Assembly: GCA_003260075.1 (NCBI GenBank) | Contig: QLIY01000548.1 | Location: 1 to 64,000 of the forward strand | Direction of reading: 5' to 3' | Length of the DNA: 64,000 nt | From: Phallusia mammillata | Lineage: Eukaryota > Chordata > Ascidiacea > Phlebobranchia > Ascidiidae | Part shown: positions 1 through 14,630 of the stretch, in pieces | How the letters are laid out: each line of letters opens with the position of its first letter | Numbering within the stretch: the first letter of the stretch is position 1 | Notes under the pieces: generated by a model | Database searches by the model: none | What the model was told of the DNA's origin: nothing | The model's input: the letters and a program-made list of their open reading frames with translations, nothing else | Program-made: the position numbers and the translations under genes

Positions 1-201
1 GTTTATCAATCAACATTTAATTCACACTAATCATCATTTAACAATATATATAAAAACGTTACAATTTCGATGACCATTTTTGTCGTCATAAGTACCCAAT
101 GACAGTGCATTTTATGATTGTACTGTACTGTAATACAGATTTTAAATGCAACCAATTGGCACGTATTTGTGTACGTGTCTATCATGATCGAAAAAATGTA
201 C

Positions 202-3200
202 CTTGTGGCAATACTGGACAGCTGAAACGATCTGCTTGAAAAAGTATTTCGCTTCTTTATCACAAATTCCTCTTTTTCTTTCCAGGTAGTTGTAAAGTTC
301 CCCACCACTGGCGTATTCCATCACTATAACAATCTTATCTTGATTCTCAAAAACTGCAAAACATAACAAGAAAGAATGTTTTGAAACTATTCCCATTACA
401 AGCAAAGCTTTGGTAATTAAAAGTGCTATCAAAATAGCGTTTTAACTGAAAGTTTTTGTGGCACAGTCAAGACCATTTATGGCCTAATCGCCACTTTCAT
501 GGCCTAAACGGCAATTGTGTTGACGAGTTCGGCTTGAAATTTTGCCCTCTGGTGACATTAATAAACTGAAAATTGCCTAACAGTATATTTTAAGGCGCTG
601 TTAATGTTTATGAACGCCAGCAGTTATGTGCTAAAGCGAGGTCTGCAAATTCAGTTCTTTGAACTCGTGGTGTATCAAAGCTAATTGCTGAACTATTTTT
701 TTTTCCTTTTTACACCAACTTACATCATGTAAATTATTTTTTTGTTGGGCCATTTCTTTTTTATTTTCAATATACATTACCAAAAACAACATTACAAAAC
801 TATTTCAACAACATTAATATAATATTGTAACACTACGACACACGGCGCACAAACAGAAACGCGTTCCCACTCAAAACCGGTCAAGCAAGACGTCACGTGC
901 TGTACGGTGTGACTCAGCATGGCAGGGCAGTCGAGTTCGAAAGCACCTCGCCGCAAATCGGGCGCCATGTTGTTTTCCAAGAAGTAACGGTGTCAAGAGG
1001 TCACCCGTCTAAGCTCTGCGATGCGTATCAGCCATTATGACGCGTGGATGGCTATATTATCGAAAGATGGCGCGCCTACGGTATTTGCGTTTTGAAGATG
1101 CTTGTGGGACGGGAAAGATTAAGGAGCCAAAATACAGATTGTGCGCAGTTGTGCGTCAAATTGTGTTTTGTCTAACTACAAGTGGTTCAACTTAAAGTAA
1201 AGAAATTGTTTGCTGAAAATTTCGGCGCCTTACAAATCTAACACTTGCAGGACAATAAAAGGAATACTGCCAAGCAAACAGCAAGCACTATAATGCACAC
1301 ATTAAGTCAACCTTGTAAATACCACAGCAGTAATTTCATGTTCTCTTTTTAACTTTATTTAGACCACATCGAAAACATATTCAAATTGTAGTCATAGGCT
1401 TCACAAATTTATAAACATCACACAAAATTCAAAATAAGGCTATTTTTGCGCCTAAAAGGCAAAATTTGGCTGATAATTTAGCCTAACAAAACATTTTTGC
1501 CCACCTTCGTGTATCTGGATAATGTTCTCGTGTTGAATAGAGGCCATTATCTCCATTTCCCTGCGGATGTGCTTCATGTCTGAAGTCTCTTTGATCCTGT
1601 CTTTTCGTATCGTTTTCACAGCCACCTGAAAAACATAAGAATATTTACTTATTTTCTGAACTAACTGTGTATAGTATTTTACATAATTACCATACACCAA
1701 GGAGTCAGTATCACAGATTCAGACAACAGTTGCGTGTACATACATATATCTTAATAAAACAGTGAATGACTTTAGACTTGTTACAGTTTTATGTCTGTTT
1801 TTTTTTAATTACCGTCGCCAGAAAATGCACAACTTTTCTGTCAATTTCAGCCCAGCCGCATATTCAAGCATATACAAATAGATTTCTACTTTGGAAAACT
1901 TTAATATCGCGATTCTTGGAATCAGTATGGCCACACGACAAATCTCTTTCACACAAACCATAAGCTTAAGGTTAAATGTCTTGGATAAAGCTTGATTAAA
2001 GACCCATGTCGTCCGCGGTTACTGCACAACCGCACGATCTGTAATACCAGCAAATTCACACATGTCCTTTAAAGATTGCAGCAATGCGTTGCAAACGCGG
2101 TTAAAGAGAGCTGGACTTCTGCACGATGCAAACGCAATTTGGTAGTGTATGCGTATAAGTTGTAATTTCTCCAGCATAAGTTAGGTGTATGCTATATATG
2201 AGAGAAATACTGAGAATGTTCACGACTTTTTCACAGTATACGATTACATAATATGTCCAATGGTGTTGTATAATGCAAGCAGAACCTGACATTGATGTGA
2301 CATCTGCAGTGCAAATGTTATAACACCAGCTCGGGCGACGACAAGCTCATTATGAAACAGACGTTATAAGCTCCTTTAAAGCATCAAAAGACTTTCATCA
2401 GGGTGGCTTGCATTGTCCACAGCTGATAGAGACTCGTGTGTGCTATGTAACATAAATCGATACGAAACGTCATGTTTGTCAATGAGAATGATTACATAAA
2501 CCCCTTGACACACCTATTTTGTTTACGCGGTGACCAAACAAAATTCTAAATTGAATTCAACAAAAATCCAATATAGTCGGCAACTAAAGTCACCATTTAT
2601 TCTGCAGCGAACCGTGGCCGTTAAAAACTGCTGAGATCAGCGAAAATATTGATGGACAGCAGTGCCTCGCGTAGGGCGCTCAGTGTACCGTGTTTACTGA
2701 GCAAACACAAACTTTTTACCTCTCTGTGGGTTTCAGAAACGACCTGTTGTTGTTCAAGGCTTCAAAGCGACCCACTCACTTCCAGACACACCACAAAGGC
2801 TTATGGCTTGGTAGGTTTATGACTTTTGGTGTAAAGCCAGATTAAACTGTGTATCCCAAAAATTGCCTTTTCGTAAATGCCAAATAAACACAATATGAGT
2901 CACAATCTCCATGACCTATCGATATATATCGCAATAAAGCCAAAGTTCTTCTTAATTCTAACTTCAAACCTAAAACGCTTGAGTCATATCTATGCAGTTG
3001 TGTCTGTAGCACATTGTGTTTGTCATATTTTTGTGGCTCTAATTTGGACTCAAGAATAAACATTGTCCCGTGGGTGTATCAACCAACCTAAAACGGCTAC
3101 AATACATGATCATCTAACGTCCCAGTGGTAAAGCACGTCAGCCAAACTCGGAACGCCACGTCAACTTTAGGCAGTTCAAAAGAGCTGACGGACAATCAAC

Positions 3201-6200
3201 ACAGAGTCAGATAGGGAAGGAATTCGAGCCGAAACCCGGCCACCACAAAGACCAAAAATCGATTTTCCGCTGATTGCTTGGGATCGTCTCTTAGGCGGGA
3301 ATATTGACAGAACCATTACCGCGGCAATCGATAACCAAATGTCGCATCGCGGGCAGCCTTTGTTGCGTCACGGACGCCGCAAAAAATGTTATCTGACATT
3401 GGCAGGTCGAAGGTCGTGTACTTTTGTTAGTGCGCAAGGGCAAGGTAAAAGAGATAGCGAAGGTTGATTGACAGAAACTAGTTTGCTGTGTACACAATCC
3501 GTTGCGTGTATTGTCTGGCGATTAATCTGGGCCACTGGCTATGAAAAAAGCGCAGCATAAAAACAGTGACTCAAAACCGAGCATTGGACGCGTGATACAT
3601 ATCCTATGTGTTATGACGCACATGACTTACATTTAATCCCTAAAACAACTTGCCTGTTTCGCTAAAGCCAATTCGCTACGGCCTAACCCTTACGATAATA
3701 TTATTCGGAACGCTATGGATTAATACGAACAAAAGCAGAAGGGTGTACGTATTGTTGTTAAATACATTGGAATTTCTCCCCAATCGTAAGTGCTGGCCAA
3801 TCAGCAAAATGCCAAACAGAGTGTTTGACCGTGGCCAAAAGCAGCGGTCTGGCTCATCAAACCACTCGTGTGGGGGCTATTAAACCCTCTTCAGGCCATA
3901 CGACACACTTGTGGACAGGGCAATTTGGGTTGTTCGCAAATCACAAGCCCCCAGCTTTTTCTCCTTCTTTCTCTTCCAGCCAACGCCATCGTGTATTCAC
4001 ACATCAGTTGCTGGGATGCCGCACAAATTCCGCCATTGTTTGCGCACAATAGGGAAAATTCATAAAGCGACACGCGAGGCTACTTGGCTGTTTGGCATTT
4101 TTTCAGACGGCGGCCAGAAATGAAATGTTGACCTTGGAAATTTTGAAGGACGCCTATTATGTTCGTTAGTAACATGACGGGACAAGAGGAAAGTGAGTGT
4201 TTTATAGTTTCAAAAGCGACAGTTGATTGCACTGTTTGCACCAATTGAAACTGGAATTGACACTGCGGTGTTATATCCTGTTTACGGAAACAAAGCAAAG
4301 AAACAATTTCCACAAATATTCCAACGTTCATCAAATGAGATCCTAAGAAGGATAAACAAAACCAGTTTTGTTTACGAAACTACATATGTTTTCAACCCCA
4401 CGAAGTAAGAGCAACAACACACACAGAAGCCATTGGCTTCGAAATGTCCACAGCAAACCTTGAAAAAGAAAATGTTAACATTTCTTAATCCAACACTAGG
4501 TACCAAAAAAGCAGCAAACCCTGAACAGACAGACCACCGTGACAAAGGTAACAGCTGCGTACATAATGAGGCAACTTTGCTGAACACCTGGCAAATAGAG
4601 TCTAGTGCACTAGTGGTGGATTTAACACACAACATTAAACTAAAGCTAGAAAAAAATGGACAAATAAAATGCAAATTCAGCGAAATACCTGTTTAATGGA
4701 AGTTAAGATTGTGTATTTGCTGTACTGTTAGAGCAATGTCAAGAGTTAGGCACACCAATACCCAACCAACGTACTGTGTTTCAACAAGCCTGACAACGCC
4801 CCTGAATGCAGTCAAGCACAGGAGTCGAACACCGCCACCAAGGACAATGGGCACGTGCCCTTTAGGCTATTGTGACGTAACACTCGGGCCTCGTGACGTC
4901 AAGATTGAGCCACAGCTTAGTGTTCAGTTATCTACAGGGTAAGCGCCTTGGCTTGGGCTTAAACCTTTTTAATTAAGGCCACAAGTGACAAAGACCTGGT
5001 CATTGCGATTTATTACTGGCCGAAATCCCTAGTATAATAAAAGTGTTTTAATTTTGTGTTTGGGCCTATGTAAATTATAAGCCTACAACGTTGGTACCTG
5101 AGGGATATAAAGAACTGATGACAACTTGCAACCATCTTGAAAGCACTTGAGATTAGATAAACATCCACAATTGTGCAATCATACATCTGAATATGCAATG
5201 ACATTCAAAATTGCATTTATAAATCAGTAAAGTAAGTGGTTGTATAATGACAAAAATGAAACTACCAGTACAAGTTTAAGATGTGAACTTTTAAACGCCT
5301 GTCAACCAGTTCCCACATAACGACATCCCAAACTCCCAGTAAACCCTATGATGACACATAATCTACTTAGCTATTCGCAAACTTCAAGAATGAGGTGACA
5401 GCTTCCCATAGAACAAACGTCAAAGCAATGCACCCTCGCTTTAACGTCAGCAAACTTTCCAACGTTGTCATTAAATATTGATAGCGCAGTTAGCAGGTGT
5501 TCACTTGTTTCAAGTGTGGGCGGTATTATTGACTGGGTGCTTGCATTTTTGCTGATGTCACCGTTCGTGCCGTATGTTTCTCCTTTATCAATTATGCACC
5601 TGCCGACTGTGTTTTCGCCGTACGATGATGTAAGCAAAATTTACGTTTGAGAAATAGGCACAAATTGAAGGAAATGCTCTGCACTTGTATGTAACTTGAG
5701 TTTCAACGTTACAATTTCCACACGCTTGTTTTTTACCTAAGATATGTGTTATTAGGCAGAGTTGCATAAGCAACATAAAAGGCTACGGTTCAACCAGACA
5801 CATGACAAGGTGTAGGCTGTAGGGTTATGTGTGAGTAAAAAAAATTAATAAGCGAGCTGAAATTCCACCCTACAGTAAACCATACCCAAGCGTCAAGATA
5901 ACCTATTTGTCTTTTTCAGCAATTCTTTTGGATCTATCGCCAAATTGAAAAGTCGTTTTTTACAGCAGTAAAAAAGAAAAAGTCAACAAATAGGAGAGGT
6001 TTGCCATAAATTATTCATTGTATGGACTGACTGCAGGGTGCAGTATTGTAGGACCAGCACACACATCCGTTGGGCCATTGGGATAAGTTCGAAAAGCGTT
6101 AACTTTTAACCACTTTACGTGCCTTTACCAAAGTCTCCAGAGCAAACATTACTTGATGTGGGGATTTTTCAATAAAGTTTAAACCACCAATAACATGTGG

Positions 6201-9200
6201 TAATACGTCCCAGTAAAAGTTACAAAGTACAAACACTCCTCAAGAGCTTTTCATACGATAAAGAACTAAACGATAATTGTAGTTTCATACACAGTTGCAC
6301 ATGAGCCCAACCAAAATCCATTTTTTGGGAAAAAGGGTGAAAACGATGTTGATTTTGGAAAAGGATGAAAAAGTGCAAAATGTCTTTTAAAAGGAAAAGA
6401 GTGCGCCTTATGTGAAGGGGACATTGCTCTGTACTAATATCTCAAATTAAACCCAAGTAAGATTTTGTCTTTTTACGTCATAAATTCAATTTGACCTTGG
6501 CTTGTCACTGGTCGACATTCCCAAGTTGTTTACGAACGTGGCGCATCCACAGCTGAGGGTTGACGCCATCGTAAACAGGCGTCAGTGGGACGCGGTAAAG
6601 CCGCAAACACATCGCCCACAATTAACATCGCAACGACTCACCAATTAAGGAAGGTGGAGATGTGAGATGGCTTTACGATTTCCTTCGCAAACGACAAACA
6701 CTGATATGTTTTGTGCCAGATTTTGAAAAGGCTTTATTATCTCGCATCGTGAATGGCAATTTTGAGTTTTGTTTCACAGACAGAACAGTTTGCTTTGGTG
6801 TTTTACTCTAGTATACATAACACTGCTTTGGTGTACTGCAGCACCCTTGGCAACAATTTCAACATTCATTTGGTTATTCCTAAGCGTGTAGGTTACGCAG
6901 GTTTACGAACGACATGGGTCCCATTGGTCCGTTTGATTTCCCTAGGGTTGCTAAGTTTTCCAGCATTAATTGTTTTCTACGTCTTGTTTAGTGCTGATCA
7001 ACCTTCATGATTTAATCAAGCGCCTCTGACGTAAAAAGCTGGAGCCACAAACTTGATTGCACACATAATTGCGTTTAACGATTTTGTTGTAGAAGTAAAC
7101 AAAAACATGGATGGTGCCACGCACTTAAACGACCTCAGACTTGGCATAGCAATAATTTTTGATGGCTGTACAAAATGTTTATGGCCAATTCAAAAGATGC
7201 ACCAATTCGTTTAGGAGGCATAAAATCGTTAAACGACAGTTTATGTAACTGCGTTTTTAACCAGCAGCAAACACAACATAAAGTTTGAAACTGAGCAAGA
7301 GTCGTGTGTTTTTCTCTGAAAGGGACACATATTGTTTTCTACTTGTTGTTGATCCTGTATTTTTAGGCAGTAACCGTTAAAGTATTAAGCATGCAAACAC
7401 ACCATCTGCAAGTGTTATATGTTGTATCCCATAGATCCCATAATCCCATAGAACTTGCAATGACTTTCCAACCTTTTCGGGCATTACATTTGCGTTCATT
7501 ACGACCGGCCTCGAGGGTGTACAAATTATCCCCGCTTTGATGCGGTCAGGTACAACAATATTGATTTTAGATTTTTTGTTGACACACCAAAAATCACCAA
7601 GTAACAGTGTGGCAAATTTTAAAGGTGTTACTGATAAGCCATACCGTTGTTAAGCAGGAGCAATACAGACAGCGTGACATTAGAAAACATAAAGAACCTG
7701 GTTATATGGGTTTGCCATATCATATGACAAGAAATTGAATCGCCTTTGAACAAAGGACCCCCCCCCCAGGAGGCATAAAATCGTTAAACGACAGTTTATG
7801 TAACTGCGTTTTTAAGCAGCAGCAAACACAACATAATGTTTAAAACTGTGCAAGAGTCGTGTGTTTTTCCCTGAAAGGGACACATATTGTTTTCTACTTC
7901 TTGTTGATCCCGTGTTTTTAGGCAGTAACCGCTAAAGTATTAAGCATGCAAACACACCATCTGCAAGTGTTATACGTTGTTCCCATAGATAAGTCACAAC
8001 TTAGAATGACATTCCAATTTTTTCGGGCATTACATTTGCGTTCATTAGGACCGGTCTTCACCCCCCCCCCCCCGTTGTTAAGCAGGAGCAATACAGACAG
8101 CGTGACATTAGAAAACATAGAGAACCTGGTTATATGGGTTTGCCATATCATATGACAAGAAATTGGATCGCGTTTGAACAATAGGAAAGGTTACAAGGCA
8201 TTCTTCGAAGGCTTTTAAAAGTCGAATACAATACAATGTGTGGTATTGTTGAAGCCAATCGCGCTGCTAACAATAACATGTTCGAATATGAACAGCTGGC
8301 TGAAATTGGAACAGCTTGGACGAAAGAGATAGATATCATGAAATAGTTGTCGGTTGCCCGTCCTTGTGTCCACACACGTTCACAATATATTGCACTCACA
8401 TTTTGTAACACAAAACATGGGCTTTTGACTGGACATTATTGCTTAACTTGTTTGTATTGTGTATACATGCCTTCTTTGCTATCGGGACATCAAGTGGTTC
8501 ATCAAAACTAAAAAGGAATCCTGGAATCAGAAAACTACACTATTGAGTGTGTATAGTGTACACTGGCTTAAGTGATTCGTTTTCAGCGAATATTTTGGTA
8601 AAATTTAAGTTCTTTGTGTTGAAATTCAAGATGTAAGCAAGTTGTTTGCTTCGATAACAAGCAGGCCCAAACACTGCGGCCTTTGCAGTATTATACATTT
8701 AAACATGTCCTACAATGCTTTACGCCCATTCAACAATTCATATTTGGCTGACGTTTAGAAATCTATATCAGGGTTTATTGGCGTATAGAGTTTTTAATGA
8801 CTTAATATCTTCGTTTTATCACTTTTCGTGTTTTGACAAATCATAATATTCGTGACATTGCGAAAACAAGCTGTTGATGTAAAACCGTGGACGGATTGTT
8901 AACATGAAGTGTGACTAAACTTGTGACGCGTTTGTGTTTCTTGCGAAACCCGCTGATATAATTAGATCCTGGCGTCTATGCTAGGTCATTCCCCGGCTAT
9001 AGCTCTGTGCGTAAATAAGGGGTCCAAGGAAAGTAAATTACTGAGAAGGGGTTGGCACTGTGCATAGGTGATACTTAAGCACGGTTTAAACAAGAGACAA
9101 CATGTCAAGTATCGTACACTGGAAAACCTAGTTCGAATGACAAAAATAGTTTTTAAGTGAATACTGTATGTTGTTATGTTTCCTCATACGACCAACTTTA

Positions 9201-12200
9201 TACACTTTCAAAGTGGAATTTTGTAAAATTATGTTACATTTGTAATAACATGCCAAAAGTTAGACTGACGGTAAAAATAACAGTCATAATTCCAACTACT
9301 TTCCAGTCATCATTTTACACACGTGAAAGCGCAAAACAACCAAGAAAAGTGGATTAAAAACAACATAATAAGCACTTAGTGGCGTCGCTATTAATGGGTA
9401 CAAATACGCCAGAGCGCTGTTACCACACCACTCGTGATTATGCCCTTATAAAGCACCCGCGCAAACCACGCGTTAATGCTGTCACACAAAGACCTCTACG
9501 CATAACGCGTCAAAAATACATCATTGTGTTTGCCACCAGTATGAAAACAGCGTCATACGCAAACCGTCGCGCTTGACAGACGAATTGACGACACTAGTGA
9601 TGTCACATTGCGTCGCATTGAGGAGAAACGCTTTGTGGTAGCTGAGGGATGTTGTGTACACAAATATCACAGCTCGGGTCGTAGCCTTGGCTAAGTTCAA
9701 CTGTTTCCGTTGGTTCAGCCATCTAAGCGTTTTGCTTGCTTTGCTACCACTTCCCATGTTTTACGCAGCGAACACCCGAATTTGGCTTCTGAGCATTCAC
9801 ACTTGCACATATCCGCATACCCAGGCGGTAACGGACCGAACCGGGCGCTGTAATTGATGGGCATGCTTGTTTACGAAACGAGCCATAACCAGAAAAGGAC
9901 AAAAAGTGCTGACATCAGCATTTTGCCACTGGGTAAGCTAACAAGAAACGACCTTAGTTGTAAATCATTGAAGCGCCGCTGCTATTTTTATCAGTACTAA
10001 ACTACATTTACAATCTTGCATTAACTGGCGTGTTCTTATGCATAACTGTTATCACCTATGTAACTTTTTTCAAATATAACCTAGGACATTAAGGATGTAA
10101 AATACACGTTTAAATTCACTGCTACAAAACAACATATTGCGGTTGTGATATAGACATGAAAACCAACAGCTATTTTTAACCAGCAACACCGCGACCGGCA
10201 TTCTTGATTAGGAAAACGAGGTCGCGTGTTCAATCGAGATTAGCCTAAAAACAGACCGCATTACAAGCCATTAAAATCGCGAGGGACAGACGCGGCGTGA
10301 AATAAACATTCGAGGCGCGTGCAGTCGTGGATTATGAGAGGTAATTGCAGCTGCAAGTGGCACAGAATAATGTGGGAATGCCGATTTTAGCCCAGGAAGC
10401 TGCACTGTGGACGCCAAGGGAACGCCACCACCGTATATGGGTACCGGAAAATTACAGTACTTGGAATTCAGATTGTGTGGACAGCGCTATACATGAGCTT
10501 TGGTTTGTCTCTTTGTTCTCCTTAGAGGTCTGTGCCAATGCCAAAACACGACTTTTTGTAACCGATACATCGCTAAAAAAACGAAATGTCATGACGACCG
10601 TTAGGCACCCTCGAAACATGTCCAAAAATAATTGTTTTTGTGTCATGTTATAGATTTACTGTTGCAGCCGGTGCTGGGGTTACAGATTGAAAGGTTTCTA
10701 AACGAAAACAGAAAGCAGGAAATGGGACACCCTGCAAGACGGGTACAATTAAAACCATTTGCTGCAGTGTTAATTACCGTACCTGCAAGAACATAGAAAG
10801 TCCATTGACTTCGCCTAACAAAACGCGCAGATAATGCACATGGCAGTGTCATGAATATTTAAAACGGTGTAATACAGCTTCCCGTGCAAACGTTTCGAGT
10901 TTGAACGACATCAAAAAGTGTTGAATTTCATCACAAATTTCAGACAACTGTAATTTTTAATGCAGGTGTAACTAAACGCTGGCAAAGGCGTTGGTGAATT
11001 ATGTTCGCAGTTCATGGTTTTTGACGTTCTGCGTCCCGGTTCAATGGGCATTGCGCACACCCAAACTGTTCGCCCAATGCCGACGTATGGAAACTTCGAG
11101 AAAACGTGGGTTCTGTTTTCGAAAGAGGAGGGCGCCTGGTCACAATTAGTGGGTGTTCCGTGTTGTCTATCTGTACACTGACGCTTTGGGCCTCATGCCA
11201 CCCCCCCCCCAGTGGGTGTTCCGTGTTGTCTATCTGTACACTGACGCTTTGGGCCTCAATCCCATGTCATTTTGTTATTGTACAGCTTATCATTCAGTTA
11301 AAACCCAAAGTTTGAAACGGTTCATTGTATGGACTCGTCACGTTTGTTATCAACAAAAACAACACGTTTAAAACAATTGACCTTTACGAGCATCTTCATT
11401 GTCCACAACCGGAACTGTTACGTCACAATCACGCCACAATTGCACTAGATGGATTGAAAGGGCATCGTTGGTTGAATAATAGACATCAATAACCCCGTAC
11501 TGGCTTGAACCAATGACTTACAAATGACTTGAAATTGACTAGCAAGTGTGTGTAGCCATGTTATGACATCAATGTCACATGTTTTGAATTGTACAAGTTT
11601 GGTCTTTAATATTCTACCACAGGTTAACAAAAGAAATGTACAACTACAGACAGATGTAAAAACTGCATAAAAAATGCTTGTGAAAATATAATTTATTGTC
11701 AAAAAACACTGGGTAGACTGGGTAAAAATAGTGCCATTTATGGATTAAATTTAGGATCTGAAATGAGTCTGCTGTATTGATCTAAGACTGCTCTGTCCCA
11801 CAGGAATTGATAAATTGTACGAGCACAAGCCTAACCCAGTTTGTTAGAAGAATGAACTCAAATGCCTTTAACTACCGCTCCCAAAAGCTGAACAAATTTG
11901 ATGGTAACTGCCATTTGGTTTTATGTAGATATATTTTTTAGGTGTACATTGAAACACATATACACAATGTGACAAACTCTATTTTATTAATACTAGTTTT
12001 CATATTTTAGATGCTTACATACACAATACAAGTGCTTTCGAGTAGCAAAACACTCTAATGGTCACTCATGTATTATGTACACCTTACTTACCAATTTCCT
12101 CGTGTGCTTGTGCTGAGCCAGCTTCACCTTTCCATATGTTCCTTTGCCCAGGGTTTGCTGGAATTCATACCTGCTTTTCACATTATGGCGATGTTGGTGT

Positions 12201-12289
12201 CGCTTCACTGGGGTCACATAAACATCAGCAAATGTCTGCGCACCACTATTTGTTTTATGATTTACTGTGTTATTTTCAGCTCGTATCAT
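202..12289 (-). CDS. NUAK1: NUAK-family Ser/Thr kinase, 5' part (partial)
   Basis: This gene encodes the N-terminal half of an AMPK-related kinase of the NUAK (ARK5/SNARK) type, which acts downstream of LKB1 in adhesion, actomyosin and stress control. Three exons are visible in transcript order: 12289-12092, 1625-1505 and 353-202. They join in frame. The first gives [17 protein letters not shown] (glycine-rich loop). The second gives [11 protein letters not shown] with the catalytic lysine, then the helix-C segment [17 protein letters not shown]. The third gives the hinge region [20 protein letters not shown] up to SAVQYCHK. The HRD and DFG segments lie beyond the left edge. The start at 12289 (MIRAENN) is the best visible ATG, but an upstream exon is possible. 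Intron 1 is about 10.4 kb, unusually long here, and partly inflated by unmerged contig copies. The family call is firm; NUAK1 versus NUAK2 is not decided. Confidence 0.85.
7213..8187. repeat. Unmerged allelic copies around C-run placeholders
   Basis: Segment 7213-7757 is repeated at 7768-8187 with a few percent mismatch, separated by ten C (7758-7767). In the second copy a run of 13 C (8061-8073) stands where the first copy has about 140 bp (roughly 7505-7647). The C run therefore marks missing sequence. Confidence 0.8.
11148..11258. repeat. Short direct copy around C10
   Basis: A segment of about 48 bp, 11148-11195, recurs at 11211-11258 across exactly ten C (11201-11210). This fits an assembly overlap. 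Confidence 0.75.
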
Positions 12290-13104
12290 TTTGCTGCACA
12301 TGTAAGAGAAAGGATATTGATTAAGTACAGCTGGCAACAATCTTATTGCTATTAGTAAGGCAAAGGCAATACCTCAATCTAATACCAAGGACTGGAACAA
12401 CACTGTACCAGTCAGTGTATGATATAACTAGCAACTTGTATTTCACTTTGCTTCATAACAACAATTAGACCAAGTGTCACTACATTCTTAGGTCTAGCTT
12501 AATGTGTGCTGGACTGCTGGTACAAATGCTGGTCCTATCTGCTGCTGACACAAATTATAATGTACAACTTAGCATGATGACATAGTGGCATTGTAAGCGT
12601 TACGTCAGAGACCCACATCTTTTGTTGACGCGGTCTGACCTCTGTTAAAACAAAAGATGTCAACGCGTTTTGGAGAGCCGAGATTAATGTTAATCCACTG
12701 ATTTATGATGTATATCTAAGTGCATGAACCAATAATAGTGTTAAAAGAGATTAATTATAAATCATACTACCCCACAAGCACGGTAAATAACTACTAGACA
12801 CTGCTTACAAGAGTTACTAGCCTTTTTTGCAACGTAGTATTGTCATTTAGACGCGAGTTTGTGCGTATTGTGCATTAAATAAACAACAACAAGCCACCCT
12901 CACATCGCCACAGCCAGTGTGCTACTGAGCGCAAGTCAATGGAAATTTTCAATTAAGTGAATGAGAAAAAATGCCTTTTTCTCTCGCCGCTCTCGAAGCT
13001 GCGGTGCTTTCCGCCAGACGTTGCTGCGCAAGAGGCAAAACAAAACGACCTCTTTGCGCCGGTGCGAGCTATCCCAATGGGTTCATTTGCGGACACTGCG
13101 CGCC

Positions 13105-14061
13105 GCATTGTGGTCTATATCAAGCGTCTGAAGTTGCAATACAAAAAAGTCGTAAAACTGGGCCATCTGATTTGTTTTGTATTGTAGAATTGGTACAAAT
13201 TGATGACAAAATTCATAGCCAAAATGGACGTAAAACGTGAAATGCCTTAATTTTGAAAGTTTTGCTCATGCCATCATCAGTGTACGAATTAAATATCCAA
13301 AAATATTCACTTTACACGTGATCTCTGCAATCTGCATAGTTTACGGCAATATATTAAAAATAACTGGGCTACTATGTTCCCAATGGCATTCTTACTGACT
13401 TTTAGTGCAGGATTTTATGACAAAGTTTTGTGCAACAATGCAAATATTTTCTGCTGTACGCTGTAGTGTTACAGTTTACAAAAACGAAGTGTTGCTTTGC
13501 GTGGACCGGACGGCCATTGCAGCGAAAGCGGTAGCACCAAGTGCGAATGAATACGTACATCCTTGGCCTTACATGTGCCCCCCCCCCCCGCATTGTGGTC
13601 TATATCAAGCGTCTGAAGTTGCAATACAAAAAAGTGGTAAAACTGAGCCATCTGATTTGTTTTGTATTGTAGAATTGGTACAAATTGATGACAAAATTCA
13701 TAGCCAAAATGGACGTAAAACGTGAAATGCCTTAATTTTGAAAGTTTTGCTCATGCCATCATCAGTGTACGAATTAAATAACCAAAAATATTCACTTTAC
13801 ACGTGATCTCTGCAATCTGCATAGTTTACGGCAATATATTAAAAATAACTGGGCTACTATGTTCCCAATGGCATTCTTACTGACTTTTAGTGCAGGATTT
13901 TATGACAAAGTTTTGTGCAACAATGATAATATTTTCTGCTGTACGCTGTAGTGTTACAGTTTACAAAAACAAAGTGTTGCTTTGCGTGGACCGGACGGTC
14001 ATTGCAGCGAAAGCGGTAGCACCAAGTGCGAATGAATACGTGCATCCTTGGCCTTACATGT
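13105..14061. repeat. Unmerged allelic copies around C12
   Basis: Segment 13105-13577 is repeated at 13590-14061 with about nine substitutions, roughly 2%. The C run 13578-13589 lies between, and two of its C bases belong to the flanks, leaving ten. The divergence is what two haplotypes of a highly polymorphic animal would show. Confidence 0.8.
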
Positions 14062-14380
14062 ACGCGTTTATATGTGTGCACTATTTTTTATATTGTTCAC
14101 GTTCAAATGTGCGGAACTTTATTAAAAATGTGCAGAAGTCAAAATTTACCAGTAAGTTTGCCAGTAGCCTATAGGCTACAATGGCAGTAAATTCGCTGAT
14201 TGGACCGTTCGCAGATTTCCTAACTAAAGGGCGCGCATTACCTCCAAGCACATTTTGTGCAAAACGCTTGTAACCTCGTCTTAAAACGAGTGTTCCTACT
14301 TGCCAGTTGATTGACCGACGCTATGGTCGGAATGCAACGATTTTAACACTTTTAACCACCGGCACCTTTAATATAATGAA

Positions 14381-14630
14381 AAAATCTTGGAGCACCCCAC
14401 CAACCAAAAATGTCAAATATTGCCACTTCGTAGCCTAATTTTTCGGCAATCTTTCTCTAATTGGGATGATACATTGCTTCAATAAGACACGATAAAGGTA
14501 ACCCCCCCCCCAAAATCTTGGAGCACCCCACCAACCAAAAATGTCAAATATTGCCACTTTGTAGCCTAATTTTTCGGCAATCTTTCTCTAATTGGGATGA
14601 TCTATTGCTTCAATAAGACACGATAAAGGT
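14381..14630. repeat. Unmerged copies around C10
   Basis: Segment 14381-14501 recurs at 14512-14630, separated by exactly ten C (14502-14511). Confidence 0.8.

Larger units (their letters stand above)
1626..12091. other. Large intron 1 of the NUAK gene
   Basis: No convincing coding exon is seen here on either strand; open frames are short and match no family I recognise. The interval holds three C-run placeholders with local duplications (7758, 8061, 11201) and a consensus cAMP-response palindrome TGACGTCA at 4894-4901, next to a near-match TGACGTAA at 4873-4880. A weak tRNA-like A-box/B-box spacing lies near 3123-3240. Confidence 0.55.

Noticed and set aside
3123..3240. tRNA-derived SINE or tRNA pseudogene (A-box-like CAGTGGTAAAGC and B-box-like ATTCGAGCC)
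   Set aside because: Box matches are imperfect, no cloverleaf can be drawn and no tail or target duplication is seen.
12957..13240. Overlapping open frames of 76-89 codons (MNEKKCLFL, MPFSLAALEAAV)
   Set aside because: No recognisable motif; two frames compete over the same DNA, and the second frame's end is repeated by contig duplication.
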